A DNA stretch of 64,000 bases. Origin: Gallionella sp. GTDB taxonomy: Bacteria; Pseudomonadota; Gammaproteobacteria; Burkholderiales; Gallionellaceae. Shown here one piece after another: positions 1-9,219 of the stretch. Numbering within the stretch: position 1 is the stretch's first letter; each line of letters opens with the position of its first letter. Position numbers and translations under genes: made by a program. The DNA lies in the NCBI GenBank assembly GCA_028714075.1, contig JAQTMZ010000003.1:62001-126000 (forward strand). Reading direction: 5' to 3'. A model generated the notes under the pieces. It made no database searches. It was not told where the DNA came from and was given only the letters and a program-made list of their open reading frames with translations.

Positions 1-4
1 ACCG

Positions 5-1543
5 ATGAATCTCCTTAAAGCACTCGCCACCATCAGCAGCCTGACGCTAGTTTCGCGCATTCTCGCGTTTGTGCGCGACGTGCTGATCGCGCGGATCTTC
101 GGCGCGGGCGTGGCGACAGATGCGTTCTTCGTGGCGTTCAAGCTGCCCAACCTGCTGCGCCGCCTGTTCGCCGAGGGTGCATTCTCGCAGGCGTTCGTGC
201 CGATCTTCGGCGAATACAAAAACCGGTGCGGGCACGACGAGACCAAGTTGCTGGTCGATCACGTCACCACCATGCTGGCGATCATCCTGTTTGTCGTGAC
301 GCTGATCGGCATCATCGCCGCACCGATCCTGGTCTATATCAGCGCGCCGGGCTTTCTCAAGGACGCTGCAAAATTCGATCTCACCGTACAACTGCTGCGC
401 CTCACTTCGCCGTACATTTTTTTCATCTCGCTGGTGTCGGTCGCGGCGGGCATCCTCAACACCTACAACAAGTTCTGGGTACCGGCGTTTGCGCCCGTGC
501 TGCTCAACGTCTGCTTCATCGGCGGTGCGTTGTGGCTGGCGCCGTATTGCGACCCGCCGATCATGGCGCTGGCCTGGGCGGTATTCATTGCAGGTATCGT
601 GCAACTGGCTTTTCAAATCCCGTTCCTGAAAAAGATCGGCATGCTGCCTACGATACGCTTCAGCCTGAAAGACGAAGGCATGAGGAGGGTGCTCAGGCAG
701 ATGGGCCCGGCGGTGTTCGGCGTGTCCATCGCGCAGATCAGCCTGATCATCAACACCATCTTCGCGTCGTTTCTGGTGGCGGGCAGCGTGTCGTGGCTGT
801 ATTACGCCGACCGGCTGATGGAGTTTCCTTCCGGCATACTGGGCGTGGCGCTGGGCACTATTCTGCTGCCCTCGCTATCCAAATGCTATTCCAGCAATAA
901 TACGGTGGAATACTCCAAGCTGCTGGACTGGGGGTTGCGCCTGACCATCATGCTGACGCTGCCCGCCGCGCTGGCTTTGGGTATGATTGCCGTGCCGCTG
1001 CTGGCGACCTTTTTCCAGCACGGCGCGTTCGCCGCGCACGACGTGCTGATGACCAGCCGTGCCCTGATCGGTTACAGCATCGGCTTGATCGGGATGATCC
1101 TGGTGAAAATCCTCGCTCCCGGTTTTTACGCGCGGCAGGACATCAGGACGCCGGTGAAGATCGGCATCGTCACGCTGCTCGCGACGCAGGCGATGAACGC
1201 GCTGTTCATCGGCTGGATACAGCATGCCGGTCTGGCGTTGTCGATCGGCCTCGGCGCATGCCTCAATTCCGCGATCCTGTTCCACTATTTGCGCAAGCAT
1301 GACATCTACCGGCCCGAGCCGGGCTGGGCGCTATTTTTCGCCAAGATAAGCGTCGCCGTGGCGGCATTGGCGGTCGCCCTGTGGTTCGGCATGGGCACCG
1401 AGCAAAGCTGGCTGACCAGCTCCGGCTGGTGGCGCATCCTGCGTCTGGCCGCGCTGGTGGCGGGCGGAGTAGTGGTGTACTTCGCCGTGCTTGCCGCACT
1501 GGGATTCCGCCCTAAAGATTTTTCCAAGCGGGCGATTTCCTGA
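5..1543 (+). CDS. murJ: Lipid II flippase MurJ (MviN)
   Basis: This is a 512-residue, highly hydrophobic protein of the MOP/MVF superfamily. It flips lipid II across the inner membrane for peptidoglycan synthesis. The N-terminal stretch (LLKALATISSLTLVSRILAF, then VRD and GAGVATDAFFVAFKLPNLLRR) is the typical MurJ opening, and about 14 membrane segments follow. The length matches the E. coli protein (about 510 residues). The ATG lies four bases into the window, so the ribosome binding site and promoter cannot be seen. Its stop codon directly abuts the stop of the convergent nitroreductase gene, with no spacer for a terminator. Confidence 0.96.
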   Translation: MNLLKALATISSLTLVSRILAFVRDVLIARIFGAGVATDAFFVAFKLPNLLRRLFAEGAFSQAFVPIFGEYKNRCGHDETKLLVDHVTTMLAIILFVVTLIGIIAAPILVYISAPGFLKDAAKFDLTVQLLRLTSPYIFFISLVSVAAGILNTYNKFWVPAFAPVLLNVCFIGGALWLAPYCDPPIMALAWAVFIAGIVQLAFQIPFLKKIGMLPTIRFSLKDEGMRRVLRQMGPAVFGVSIAQISLIINTIFASFLVAGSVSWLYYADRLMEFPSGILGVALGTILLPSLSKCYSSNNTVEYSKLLDWGLRLTIMLTLPAALALGMIAVPLLATFFQHGAFAAHDVLMTSRALIGYSIGLIGMILVKILAPGFYARQDIRTPVKIGIVTLLATQAMNALFIGWIQHAGLALSIGLGACLNSAILFHYLRKHDIYRPEPGWALFFAKISVAVAALAVALWFGMGTEQSWLTSSGWWRILRLAALVAGGVVVYFAVLAALGFRPKDFSKRAIS

Positions 1544-2284
1544 TTATTTGTCGTTCAAGAACCCCTGCTTCGCCGCCACCGCTTTAACCTCGCTGAAATA
1601 AATTTTTGTGAATAAGTTGGCGAGATTGGCCGACCAGGACACGCCGTCCGCCCGCCCGATCTCCTGCCAGTATTTGACCATTACGGCATCGTAGTCGTCG
1701 ATCAGTTCGGGCAGGCCGTCGCGCCGGTAATGCTCGTCGTGGCGGTAGCTGGCCATTGCCAGACGCGGTTTTTGCGGCGCGGCTTTGGCGACATGCCCGA
1801 TGCACAGCCCGACCAGCGGAAAAGTGCGGGGCGGCAATTCGAGCAGGTCGATCAGCGCTTGCGGATTGCGGCGGACGCCGCCGATCGGCACGATGCCCAG
1901 CCCGCAGGAACGCGCGGCGGTCATCAGGTTGCCGAGCGTGATGCCGGCGTCGATCGCGCCGGCGGTATAACCCTCGACGCTCTCGTGGATGATCTGTTGC
2001 TGTCCGGCGCGCGCCACGCCCAGGGAAGTCTTGTAGAAATCCATCACGATAACGATGAATACCGGCACCTGCGCGATCCACGGCTGGTTGCCTGCCAACT
2101 CGGCGATACGCGCACGTTTGGCGGCATCGCGCACCACCACCAGCGAGGTTTGCTGCCCGTTCATCGAAGAGGGGCCGCACTGCGCGGCCTTGATGATCTC
2201 GTCGAGCAGCGCATCGCTGACCGGTTCACTGCTGTAACTGCGGTCACTGCGATGCGATTGCATGAAACTGAGGGTGTCGTTCAT
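1544..2284 (-). CDS. NfsA-type NAD(P)H nitroreductase
   Basis: This is a 246-residue flavoprotein of the nitroreductase fold, most like the NfsA/Frp branch, which transfers two electrons from NADPH to nitroaromatics or quinones through FMN. The opening HRSDRSY is the FMN-phosphate binding signature. GPSSMNGQQ and the glycine-rich region GIVPIGGVRRNP are also typical, and NfsA is 240 residues long. It is the last gene of a minus-strand run and ends flush against murJ. The physiological substrate cannot be told from sequence. Confidence 0.88.
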   Translation of the reverse strand: MNDTLSFMQSHRSDRSYSSEPVSDALLDEIIKAAQCGPSSMNGQQTSLVVVRDAAKRARIAELAGNQPWIAQVPVFIVIVMDFYKTSLGVARAGQQQIIHESVEGYTAGAIDAGITLGNLMTAARSCGLGIVPIGGVRRNPQALIDLLELPPRTFPLVGLCIGHVAKAAPQKPRLAMASYRHDEHYRRDGLPELIDDYDAVMVKYWQEIGRADGVSWSANLANLFTKIYFSEVKAVAAKQGFLNDK

Positions 2285-2363
2285 GTTGTTGGCCCCGTGG
2301 TCGGTTTTAAAGGTTTAGAACGGCATGCCGATGAAATGATGCCGCATGCGCCGAAGCGAGTTA

Positions 2364-3062
2364 TCAGCGCAGGTCAAACAGCAACACTTCCGCATCCTGC
2401 GCGGCACTCAGCGCAACCGCTGCCGCGTCGCTGAACATCAACGCATCTCCCGCAGAAAGCTGGTATCCATTGGCTTGCAGGCTGCCACGCGCGACGTGCA
2501 GATAGGCTTTGCGTCCTGCCGCCAGCGGGTAGTCCAGTGTTTGTACGCCATCCAGTCGCGCGGCGAACACGCGCGCGTCCTGATGGATCAACAGCGAGCC
2601 TTGCGCGCTATCGGGCGAGGCCAGCAGGCACCAGCGTGCCAACTTGTCTTCCGCTGGAAAATTCTTTTGCTGATAACCCGGCGCCAATCCTTGCCGGTCC
2701 GGCATGATCCATATCTGCAGCAGATGCACTGCCACGTTTGGCGAAGGGTTCACCTCGCTGTGCTGCACCCCGCTACCCGCGCTCATCAGTTGGATGTCGC
2801 CGTAGCAGAGATCCCCGCCCTGGCCCATGCTGTCGCGGTGGCGCAATGTGCCGCTCAACACATAGGTCAGGATTTCCATGTCGCGATGCCCGTGCGTGTC
2901 GAAGCCGGTGCCGGGTTGCACGATGTCCTCGTTGATTACGCGCAGGCTGGCAAAACGGACATGCGCCGGATCGTGATAATCGGCAAATGAAAAGCTGTGC
3001 CAGCTTTCCAGCCAGTCGTGATGCGCGTGACCGCGTTCGGAGGATTTGCGCAGGGTAATCAC
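2364..3062 (-). CDS. Pirin family protein (YhhW/YhaK type)
   Basis: This is a 232-residue bicupin. The start (MITLRKSSERGHAHHDWLES, then WHSFSFADYHDP) closely follows E. coli YhhW, a quercetin 2,3-dioxygenase. Metal-ligand motifs are in place in the N-terminal cupin: THGHRDMEILTYVLSG supplies two histidines, and SAGSGVQHSEVNPS supplies a histidine and a glutamate. Several pirins degrade flavonols in vitro, but the physiological role is usually unknown. It lies 19 bases downstream of trpD on the same strand and is likely co-transcribed. Confidence 0.88.
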   Translation of the reverse strand: MITLRKSSERGHAHHDWLESWHSFSFADYHDPAHVRFASLRVINEDIVQPGTGFDTHGHRDMEILTYVLSGTLRHRDSMGQGGDLCYGDIQLMSAGSGVQHSEVNPSPNVAVHLLQIWIMPDRQGLAPGYQQKNFPAEDKLARWCLLASPDSAQGSLLIHQDARVFAARLDGVQTLDYPLAAGRKAYLHVARGSLQANGYQLSAGDALMFSDAAAVALSAAQDAEVLLFDLR

Positions 3063-3081
3063 AGGTGAAGTAATACAGACA

Positions 3082-4107
<1,026 letters not shown>

Positions 4108-4179
4108 GGTGATCTCTGGCAAGGTGATTGGTAAATACTCCTGCCAAGTATTATACAAGGAGCAAAATTTGCCATGTCC

Positions 4180-5580
4180 TTAATGCTGCCTCAATAATGC
4201 GTCGAGCCAATCCTTCCAGCGCCGGTATTTTTCCGGCGGCACCTGGCTGTCGCGCGCGGCCGATATTTTTTCGGCTTCCCAGCGGAATGCCGGAGCCATT
4301 CCGGCAGCGAGCAGCGCGGCGCCTTGCAGGCTGGATTCGGCCTGCGCCAGGCGGTAAACCTCGAACGGCACGCACCGCGCGATACCCTGCTGCAAACAGG
4401 TCAGTTCGGATAATCCGCCGGAAAGATACACGCGTTCGATGGCGGCCTCGCGGTGAAACTCTTCCAGTATGCGCGCCACGCGGAAGATGACGGCTTCCAG
4501 TAGCAGGGCGGCGATCTGGCGTTGTGTCAGGTGTTCGACCGGCCTGGAAAAGCAGAGACCGATATCGTTTCTGAAATAAGGTGCGCCGAGGCCGCTGGGT
4601 TCGGCGAGGCAGAAAATGTCGCCTGTGAAAAAATCTTCTATGCGGCATTCGCCGACAGGGTAGGGGGCGAGCGCGGCGGCGACGGAGTTGAGCGTGCCTT
4701 CGATAGCAAAATGGGCGCTGGCGAGATGGGTGTGTTGCGCGTTGTCCTGATACACCAGCGTGCGCAAGTAGCCATCCAATGTGGATTTTTCATTCGGCAG
4801 ATAGCGCACCACGAAGCAGCCCGTGCCGAGATTGACCAAGGCCTCGGCGCGTTCTTCGTTGACGCTGGCGATCAGCGCGGCGGACTGGTCGCCGACACTG
4901 GCTTGCAGGATCAGGCCGTTGTCCAATTCTAAATCCAGTCCTGCGGATGGTTTGATCTCCGGCAGTATGTTTGGCGGGATGCCGAACAGCTCGCACAGTC
5001 GCGGCGACCATTGCCGCTGCCGGATGTCCATCAGCAAAGTGCGCGCGGCCATCGACGCATCGGTCATGAAATGTTTGCCGCCGCTCCAGCGCCAGATCAG
5101 GAACGTATCCAGCGTGCCTGCCAGCAATTCGCCGCGCTCCAGCCTTGCCTGCCACGCCGGATCTTCCCGCAACATAACGCGCAGCTTCGGCGCGAAATAA
5201 TACGGTGTCAGTGGCAAGCCGGTCAGGTCGCGGATCAGATGTTCATGGGCGCGCAACGCATCGCAGCTCGCCGCGCCGCGATTGTCCTGCCAGGAGATCA
5301 GCGGCGTGAGCGGCTGGCCGCTGGCACGCTCCCAGATCAAAAACGACGAACGCTGGCTGCACAGGCCGAGAGACTTGCAATCACCGGCCTGCGTGGTGCA
5401 CTCACTCAGCACTTGTTCGGCTATCGCCGCGTAAGCCAGCGCATCGCTCTCGTAATGCCCGCCGCTGACGGTAATTTTCGGCGCGGGTTTTGCGGCGATG
5501 TGGCCGAGTGCGCCTTCGTGGTCAAGCAGACCAGCCTTGACCGACGTGGTGCCGAGGTCGAGCGCGATGGCGGAAATCAT
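4180..5580 (-). CDS. FGGY-family carbohydrate kinase, probably glycerol kinase-like
   Basis: This 466-residue protein has the actin-like ATPase fold of FGGY sugar and polyol kinases. The N-terminal phosphate loop is ALDLGTTSVKAGLLD. The central block (WRWSGGKHFMTDASMAARTL) resembles the glycerol-kinase region that reads SGGxHxTDxSNASRT. The C-terminal VYLSGGLSEL is the family adenosine motif. Its location next to glpD and a glycerophosphodiesterase makes glycerol or a related polyol the likely substrate, but the protein is shorter than GlpK (about 500 residues), so substrate assignment is inference. Confidence 0.82.
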   Translation of the reverse strand: MISAIALDLGTTSVKAGLLDHEGALGHIAAKPAPKITVSGGHYESDALAYAAIAEQVLSECTTQAGDCKSLGLCSQRSSFLIWERASGQPLTPLISWQDNRGAASCDALRAHEHLIRDLTGLPLTPYYFAPKLRVMLREDPAWQARLERGELLAGTLDTFLIWRWSGGKHFMTDASMAARTLLMDIRQRQWSPRLCELFGIPPNILPEIKPSAGLDLELDNGLILQASVGDQSAALIASVNEERAEALVNLGTGCFVVRYLPNEKSTLDGYLRTLVYQDNAQHTHLASAHFAIEGTLNSVAAALAPYPVGECRIEDFFTGDIFCLAEPSGLGAPYFRNDIGLCFSRPVEHLTQRQIAALLLEAVIFRVARILEEFHREAAIERVYLSGGLSELTCLQQGIARCVPFEVYRLAQAESSLQGAALLAAGMAPAFRWEAEKISAARDSQVPPEKYRRWKDWLDALLRQH

Positions 5581-5608
5581 TTTAAATTCACTATCGGGAT
5601 GATTCTCA

Positions 5609-5691
5609 TGTAGGAGCGGGCCATGCCCGCGAACAAAAAGCTATCGCGGGCCGCTTTGGCAGACTCAGGACGGGCACGCCACGCTCCTACA
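5609..5691. repeat. Palindromic intergenic repeat, TGTAGGAGCG family
   Basis: The left end reads tgtaggagcgggccatgccc and the right end is its approximate complement, finishing cgctcctaca. The element fills the gap between the FGGY kinase and glpD. It supplies the last seven or so codons and the TGA stop of glpD, because the glpD frame runs into its right arm. Confidence 0.75.
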
Positions 5692-7266
5692 GGATTTAAT
5701 TTCGGAATCTATCGCAGCCTCATCCCATCCCATCGCCTCTGCCACCGTTTTGGCGATACGCCGCAAGGTACTTTCCTCCAACTGCGCCAAAATCAGCAGC
5801 GGCATGCGGCGGCGCAGCAGGTCGTCGAGATGCACGGCCATTTCGTTACGGGCGCACAGCAGCAAATCCGCGTATATGAACGGCAGCGTGGGCACGATGC
5901 GTTCGGCGGAACGCGGATCGTTCTCGATGATGCGGAACACCTCGCCGACCTTTTTGCCGTGGCGGCGTATCAGCCATTTCGCGCTGTCCAGGTCGATGCC
6001 GAGCTGTGTTGCCTGGGTGCTGGCGGCGACGAACCATCGCGCATAGTCGGCCTCCGGCGCCCACGGAAAGGTGCGGTTTTTGGTGGCGCAAAGTGTATCG
6101 ATACCCAGTTGCGCGCACACCGTATTGACGATGCACGCCGCATCTTCGCGCGCCGAGGTGATCTTGCCGCCGATGGAATAATGCGCGCCGTTGGCGGCAG
6201 TTTTCAATTCCCAATCGCGGCTGACCGAGGACGGCAACGCCTTGTCGCTGTGCTTCATCACGCGCAAACCGGCGTAGCTCCCGACCACATCCTGTTCCGT
6301 CCATGCGGTCTTGAGGTAGTGGTTGGCTGCCGCCAGCAGATAGGCGACCTCCTCGGGTTCGACCACGACATGATCGAGGTCGCCGCTGTAATCCGCATCG
6401 GTGGTGCCGAGCAGCGTCATGCCGTACCAGGGGATCATGAAAAACACCCGACCATCGGATTTTGCGGTCAGCAGCAACGCCTCGTCGGTCGGTAGCGCGG
6501 GCATCACCAGATGCACGCCCTTGTCCAGTTGGCACCAGCCGCGCGCCTGCTCCGAGGCGGCGATCCACTGCCCGGTGGTGTTGACGATTTGTTTTGCGCG
6601 CACTTCCAAAGTGCCGTTCGCCCTGAGCCTGTCGAAGGGAGCATGGGGCACATCCAGAACCGTTGCACCGCTGACCCGCCCATCCGTTTCCATCATGCCG
6701 GTCAGCTTGCAATAATTCACGCATACCGCCCCGGCGGCCAGCGCGCCGGAGACCAGTTCCAGCACCAGCCGCGTATCGTCGGTCTGCGCATCGGCATAGG
6801 TAAAGCCGCCTTTCAGCCCATCGCTGCCGAGAAACGGAAAGCGCCCGGCAAAGGCTTTGTCGTCGAAGTGGTGGTGCACCATGTCCGGGCCCGGATTGTC
6901 CGCGAGGAAATCGTACATCGATAAACCCGCCTTCAACTGGAGCGTGCCGACGCGGCTGTCCGCATACACCGGCACACCGAAGCGCAGCGGCCAGACGCGA
7001 TGCGGCGCAACCGACAACAGCATCTGGCGTTCCGCCAGCGCCTTCTTGACCAGCTTGAAATCGAGCGACTCCAGATAACGCAGCCCGCCGTGGATCAGTT
7101 TGGTGGATGCGGAAGAAGTTGCGCTGGCCCAGTCATTTTGCTCCACCAGCGCGACACTCAAGCCGCGCAACGCCGCATCATAAGCCGTCCAAGCGCCATA
7201 GATGCCGCCGCCGCACACCAGCAGGTCGAATTGCTTGTTGCCGAGTGATGAGAAGTCGCGTTTCAT
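5665..7266 (-). CDS. glpD: Aerobic glycerol-3-phosphate dehydrogenase
   Basis: This 533-residue FAD enzyme oxidises sn-glycerol-3-phosphate to dihydroxyacetone phosphate and passes electrons to the quinone pool at the inner membrane. The N-terminal dinucleotide fold is LLVCGGGIYGAWTAYDAALR, and the substrate-side signatures KLIHGGLRYLE and GGKITSAREDA are present. I place the start at the ATG at 7266, preceded by GAGGG, not at a TTG nine bases upstream. Residues about 209-218 (APFDRLRANG) are an in-frame insertion encoded by a dispersed palindromic repeat. The C-terminus (SCRSVACPS) also comes from a repeat. Confidence 0.94.
   Translation of the reverse strand: MKRDFSSLGNKQFDLLVCGGGIYGAWTAYDAALRGLSVALVEQNDWASATSSASTKLIHGGLRYLESLDFKLVKKALAERQMLLSVAPHRVWPLRFGVPVYADSRVGTLQLKAGLSMYDFLADNPGPDMVHHHFDDKAFAGRFPFLGSDGLKGGFTYADAQTDDTRLVLELVSGALAAGAVCVNYCKLTGMMETDGRVSGATVLDVPHAPFDRLRANGTLEVRAKQIVNTTGQWIAASEQARGWCQLDKGVHLVMPALPTDEALLLTAKSDGRVFFMIPWYGMTLLGTTDADYSGDLDHVVVEPEEVAYLLAAANHYLKTAWTEQDVVGSYAGLRVMKHSDKALPSSVSRDWELKTAANGAHYSIGGKITSAREDAACIVNTVCAQLGIDTLCATKNRTFPWAPEADYARWFVAASTQATQLGIDLDSAKWLIRRHGKKVGEVFRIIENDPRSAERIVPTLPFIYADLLLCARNEMAVHLDDLLRRRMPLLILAQLEESTLRRIAKTVAEAMGWDEAAIDSEIKSCRSVACPS
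6615..6639. repeat. Dispersed repeat inserted in frame inside glpD
   Basis: The plus strand reads ttcgccctgagcctgtcgaa and continues ggg. This widespread proteobacterial repeat is translated as ALSLSKG, LRQAQGER or FDRLRANG depending on frame. Here it sits within glpD and keeps the frame, adding roughly ten residues between two otherwise normal dehydrogenase segments. Confidence 0.85.
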
Positions 7267-7285
7267 TCCAGACAACCCTCTAGCC

Positions 7286-7413
7286 CGTCATTCCGGCGCA
7301 GGCCGGAATCCAGCGAAAATAAACACCCCGCGAAGTGGACAAAGCCGCGATGTTGTCCCGCTGTTGCGGGAAGATTTTTATTCAACTGGATTCCGGCCTG
7401 CGCCGGAATGACG
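7286..7413. repeat. Paired 28-bp perfect inverted repeats between glpD and the phosphodiesterase gene
   Basis: Positions 7286-7313 (beginning cgtcattccggcgcaggccg) and 7386-7413 are exact reverse complements. Each is itself palindromic around ccggcgcaggccgg. The 72-base centre contains a further small hairpin (cccgctgttgcggg). The arrangement resembles a paired REP/BIME unit. It fills the intergenic space upstream of glpD and could fold into a large stem in the message. Confidence 0.9.
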
Positions 7414-7441
7414 AGGTTTTGTGCTGATGGATTATTTGGCT

Positions 7442-8185
7442 TCATCTATCCCTCATCTGCAACGCCTTCCCCGGCACATCGCTGATCAAAATATCCACGC
7501 CCAATTCCAGCGCCTTGTCGATCTCCACAGCGCTGTTGCAGGTGTAAACCGCGATGCATTTGCCGTGGTCGCGCAGCAGCTTCACCATCGCCTCGTCGAG
7601 GGATTCTATCGGCAGGCACAGCCCGTGCAGGAACGGCTGTTCGGCCAGCACGCGCCGCGCATCTTCCAGCGTCTGCTCGGGTTCGAAATTGTAAACCAGC
7701 GGGAAGCCCGGACGGTATTGGTTGGCATAGATCAGGCTGGCGAGGTTGAACGAGGAAACCATGATGGCGTCGTCGATCACCACGCCGGCCATGTCCATGG
7801 TTTGCCTGACCTTTATTGCATGACGCGCTGGAGTCTCCCAGTCGCGGTTCTTGATTTCCAGCAACAGGCGGCAGCGTTTGCGGTACGCATCGATAAATTC
7901 CTGCAAGGTCATGATGCAGTGCGGTTCCGTTCCCGCAGAAAAATGCGCGGCGAAATCCATCGTCTGCAACTGCGCATAATCGAAATCATCGATATGCTTG
8001 CCGGGCAAACCGACCTTGTTCAGGAAGCGGTCGTGCCACAGCACCGCCACTTCATCGCGGCTAAGCTGCACGTCCGTTTCGATGCCGTCGATGGCGTATG
8101 TGAGCGCCTTGTCGAACGCGGCGCGGGTGTTTTCCGCCGCTTCCTTATTGGCGCCGCGATGGGCGAAGATCAGGGATTGGGTCAT
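7442..8185 (-). CDS. ugpQ: Glycerophosphodiester phosphodiesterase (UgpQ-like)
   Basis: This 247-residue GDPD-family TIM-barrel enzyme has the same length as E. coli UgpQ. It hydrolyses glycerophosphodiesters to glycerol-3-phosphate plus an alcohol. The signature FAHRGANKEAAENTRAAF carries the catalytic HR and E/N residues, and DGIETDVQLSRDEVAVLWHD carries the metal-binding E-x-D and the catalytic histidine. There is no signal peptide, so it is cytoplasmic. With glpD and the FGGY kinase downstream it makes a short route from phospholipid head groups to DHAP. Confidence 0.9.
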   Translation of the reverse strand: MTQSLIFAHRGANKEAAENTRAAFDKALTYAIDGIETDVQLSRDEVAVLWHDRFLNKVGLPGKHIDDFDYAQLQTMDFAAHFSAGTEPHCIMTLQEFIDAYRKRCRLLLEIKNRDWETPARHAIKVRQTMDMAGVVIDDAIMVSSFNLASLIYANQYRPGFPLVYNFEPEQTLEDARRVLAEQPFLHGLCLPIESLDEAMVKLLRDHGKCIAVYTCNSAVEIDKALELGVDILISDVPGKALQMRDR

Positions 8186-8340
8186 GGTGGTTTGTTTGTA
8201 TTAATCCAGACTTTATATGACAGACAGTATCTGGCTCAACTTCTGTTTTAGACACAGGTGTTCAGATTTCCAGATAGCGGATCGTCAACGTGGAACTAAG
8301 GTACCGTCTTGTCTGTCAAGCTGTTCCCGCTTCACCTACT

Positions 8341-9093
8341 TTACTTACCAGTAGTTTTCGGGAATAAGCGCATATGGTTTTTATCAAGTGCACCTTTAAG
8401 TTTCAGGGCGAGTTCTTTGTTGTTCGTAAAAAAATTGATGTTGCGATGTATGTCGAAGTGAATTTTCGTCGGCGTTTTTGGATTAACAACACTATCCTTA
8501 CTAGCGACGAAAATGATTGGCTTTCGGAGAGCCTCGGCGTACCCAGCCTCGAAGTAGCAGGATGGACGCTCCTCAGTTAGGTCGGCAATCACAAAGCTCG
8601 ATTTCTCAATTTCTTCCTTAATGCGCTTAACGAGTTCATCTAGTGTGTGTTCCTTGTCGATACGAATAGCGACTGCGTCATATTTCCCTAGCAACTTTTC
8701 AATGGCTGCAAAGCGTGAGTCGAATTCTTTCCATATGCGTTGTTCATCTTGTGTTCCGAACGACTCACCTTGTATCGGCATGACGATAAACACACGATGA
8801 ATGGTGGCACCGAGAGCATCTTGAGCACGTTTGGCGAATTGTGAGTATCGGTTTTTTGCTTTCCCGATAAATGTTTCCAGTTGAACACCGGATTTCTTGT
8901 CCCACGAATTTAATGTGCCAAAAATCCGTAACTCAAGCACCTGATAAGATTGTGTTCCAGCTCCCCATCGCTCTTTAATTATTCCATTTTTCTCAAATGG
9001 AATAACGTATTCAGTTAACATCTGATCTTCCGTTTTGTTGACGATCGACTTCCGGCGACCACCAGGACGAGTTGCTATTGCGTGGTAGTACAT
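8341..9093 (-). CDS. Orphan protein with nucleoside-deoxyribosyltransferase/TIR-like domain
   Basis: This 250-residue protein starts at an ATG behind an ideal AAGGAG site five bases away. Residues 1-98 match nothing I recognise. Residues about 99-225 show the pattern of the nucleoside 2-deoxyribosyltransferase-like/TIR-like Rossmann fold. VFIVMPI is at 101-107 and R-x-D near 144-146. IADLTEERPSCYFEAGYAEA is at 169-188, with Glu182 in the place of the catalytic glutamate, and FDIH is at 213-216. Such domains can cleave N-glycosidic bonds and recur in antiphage effectors. Codon use is AT-richer than its neighbours, which suggests acquisition. Function is not established. Confidence 0.7.
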   Translation of the reverse strand: MYYHAIATRPGGRRKSIVNKTEDQMLTEYVIPFEKNGIIKERWGAGTQSYQVLELRIFGTLNSWDKKSGVQLETFIGKAKNRYSQFAKRAQDALGATIHRVFIVMPIQGESFGTQDEQRIWKEFDSRFAAIEKLLGKYDAVAIRIDKEHTLDELVKRIKEEIEKSSFVIADLTEERPSCYFEAGYAEALRKPIIFVASKDSVVNPKTPTKIHFDIHRNINFFTNNKELALKLKGALDKNHMRLFPKTTGK

Positions 9094-9219
9094 AAAATCT
9101 CCTTAGACGCCCAACAGTTATTAGACTGATCTATCGGTCAGCGCTATTGAAAATAGTGAAGCGTGCATAATAGTACGGACTGGAGCGTATGTCTCATTTT
9201 GGCGATTGCGACGAGCAGC

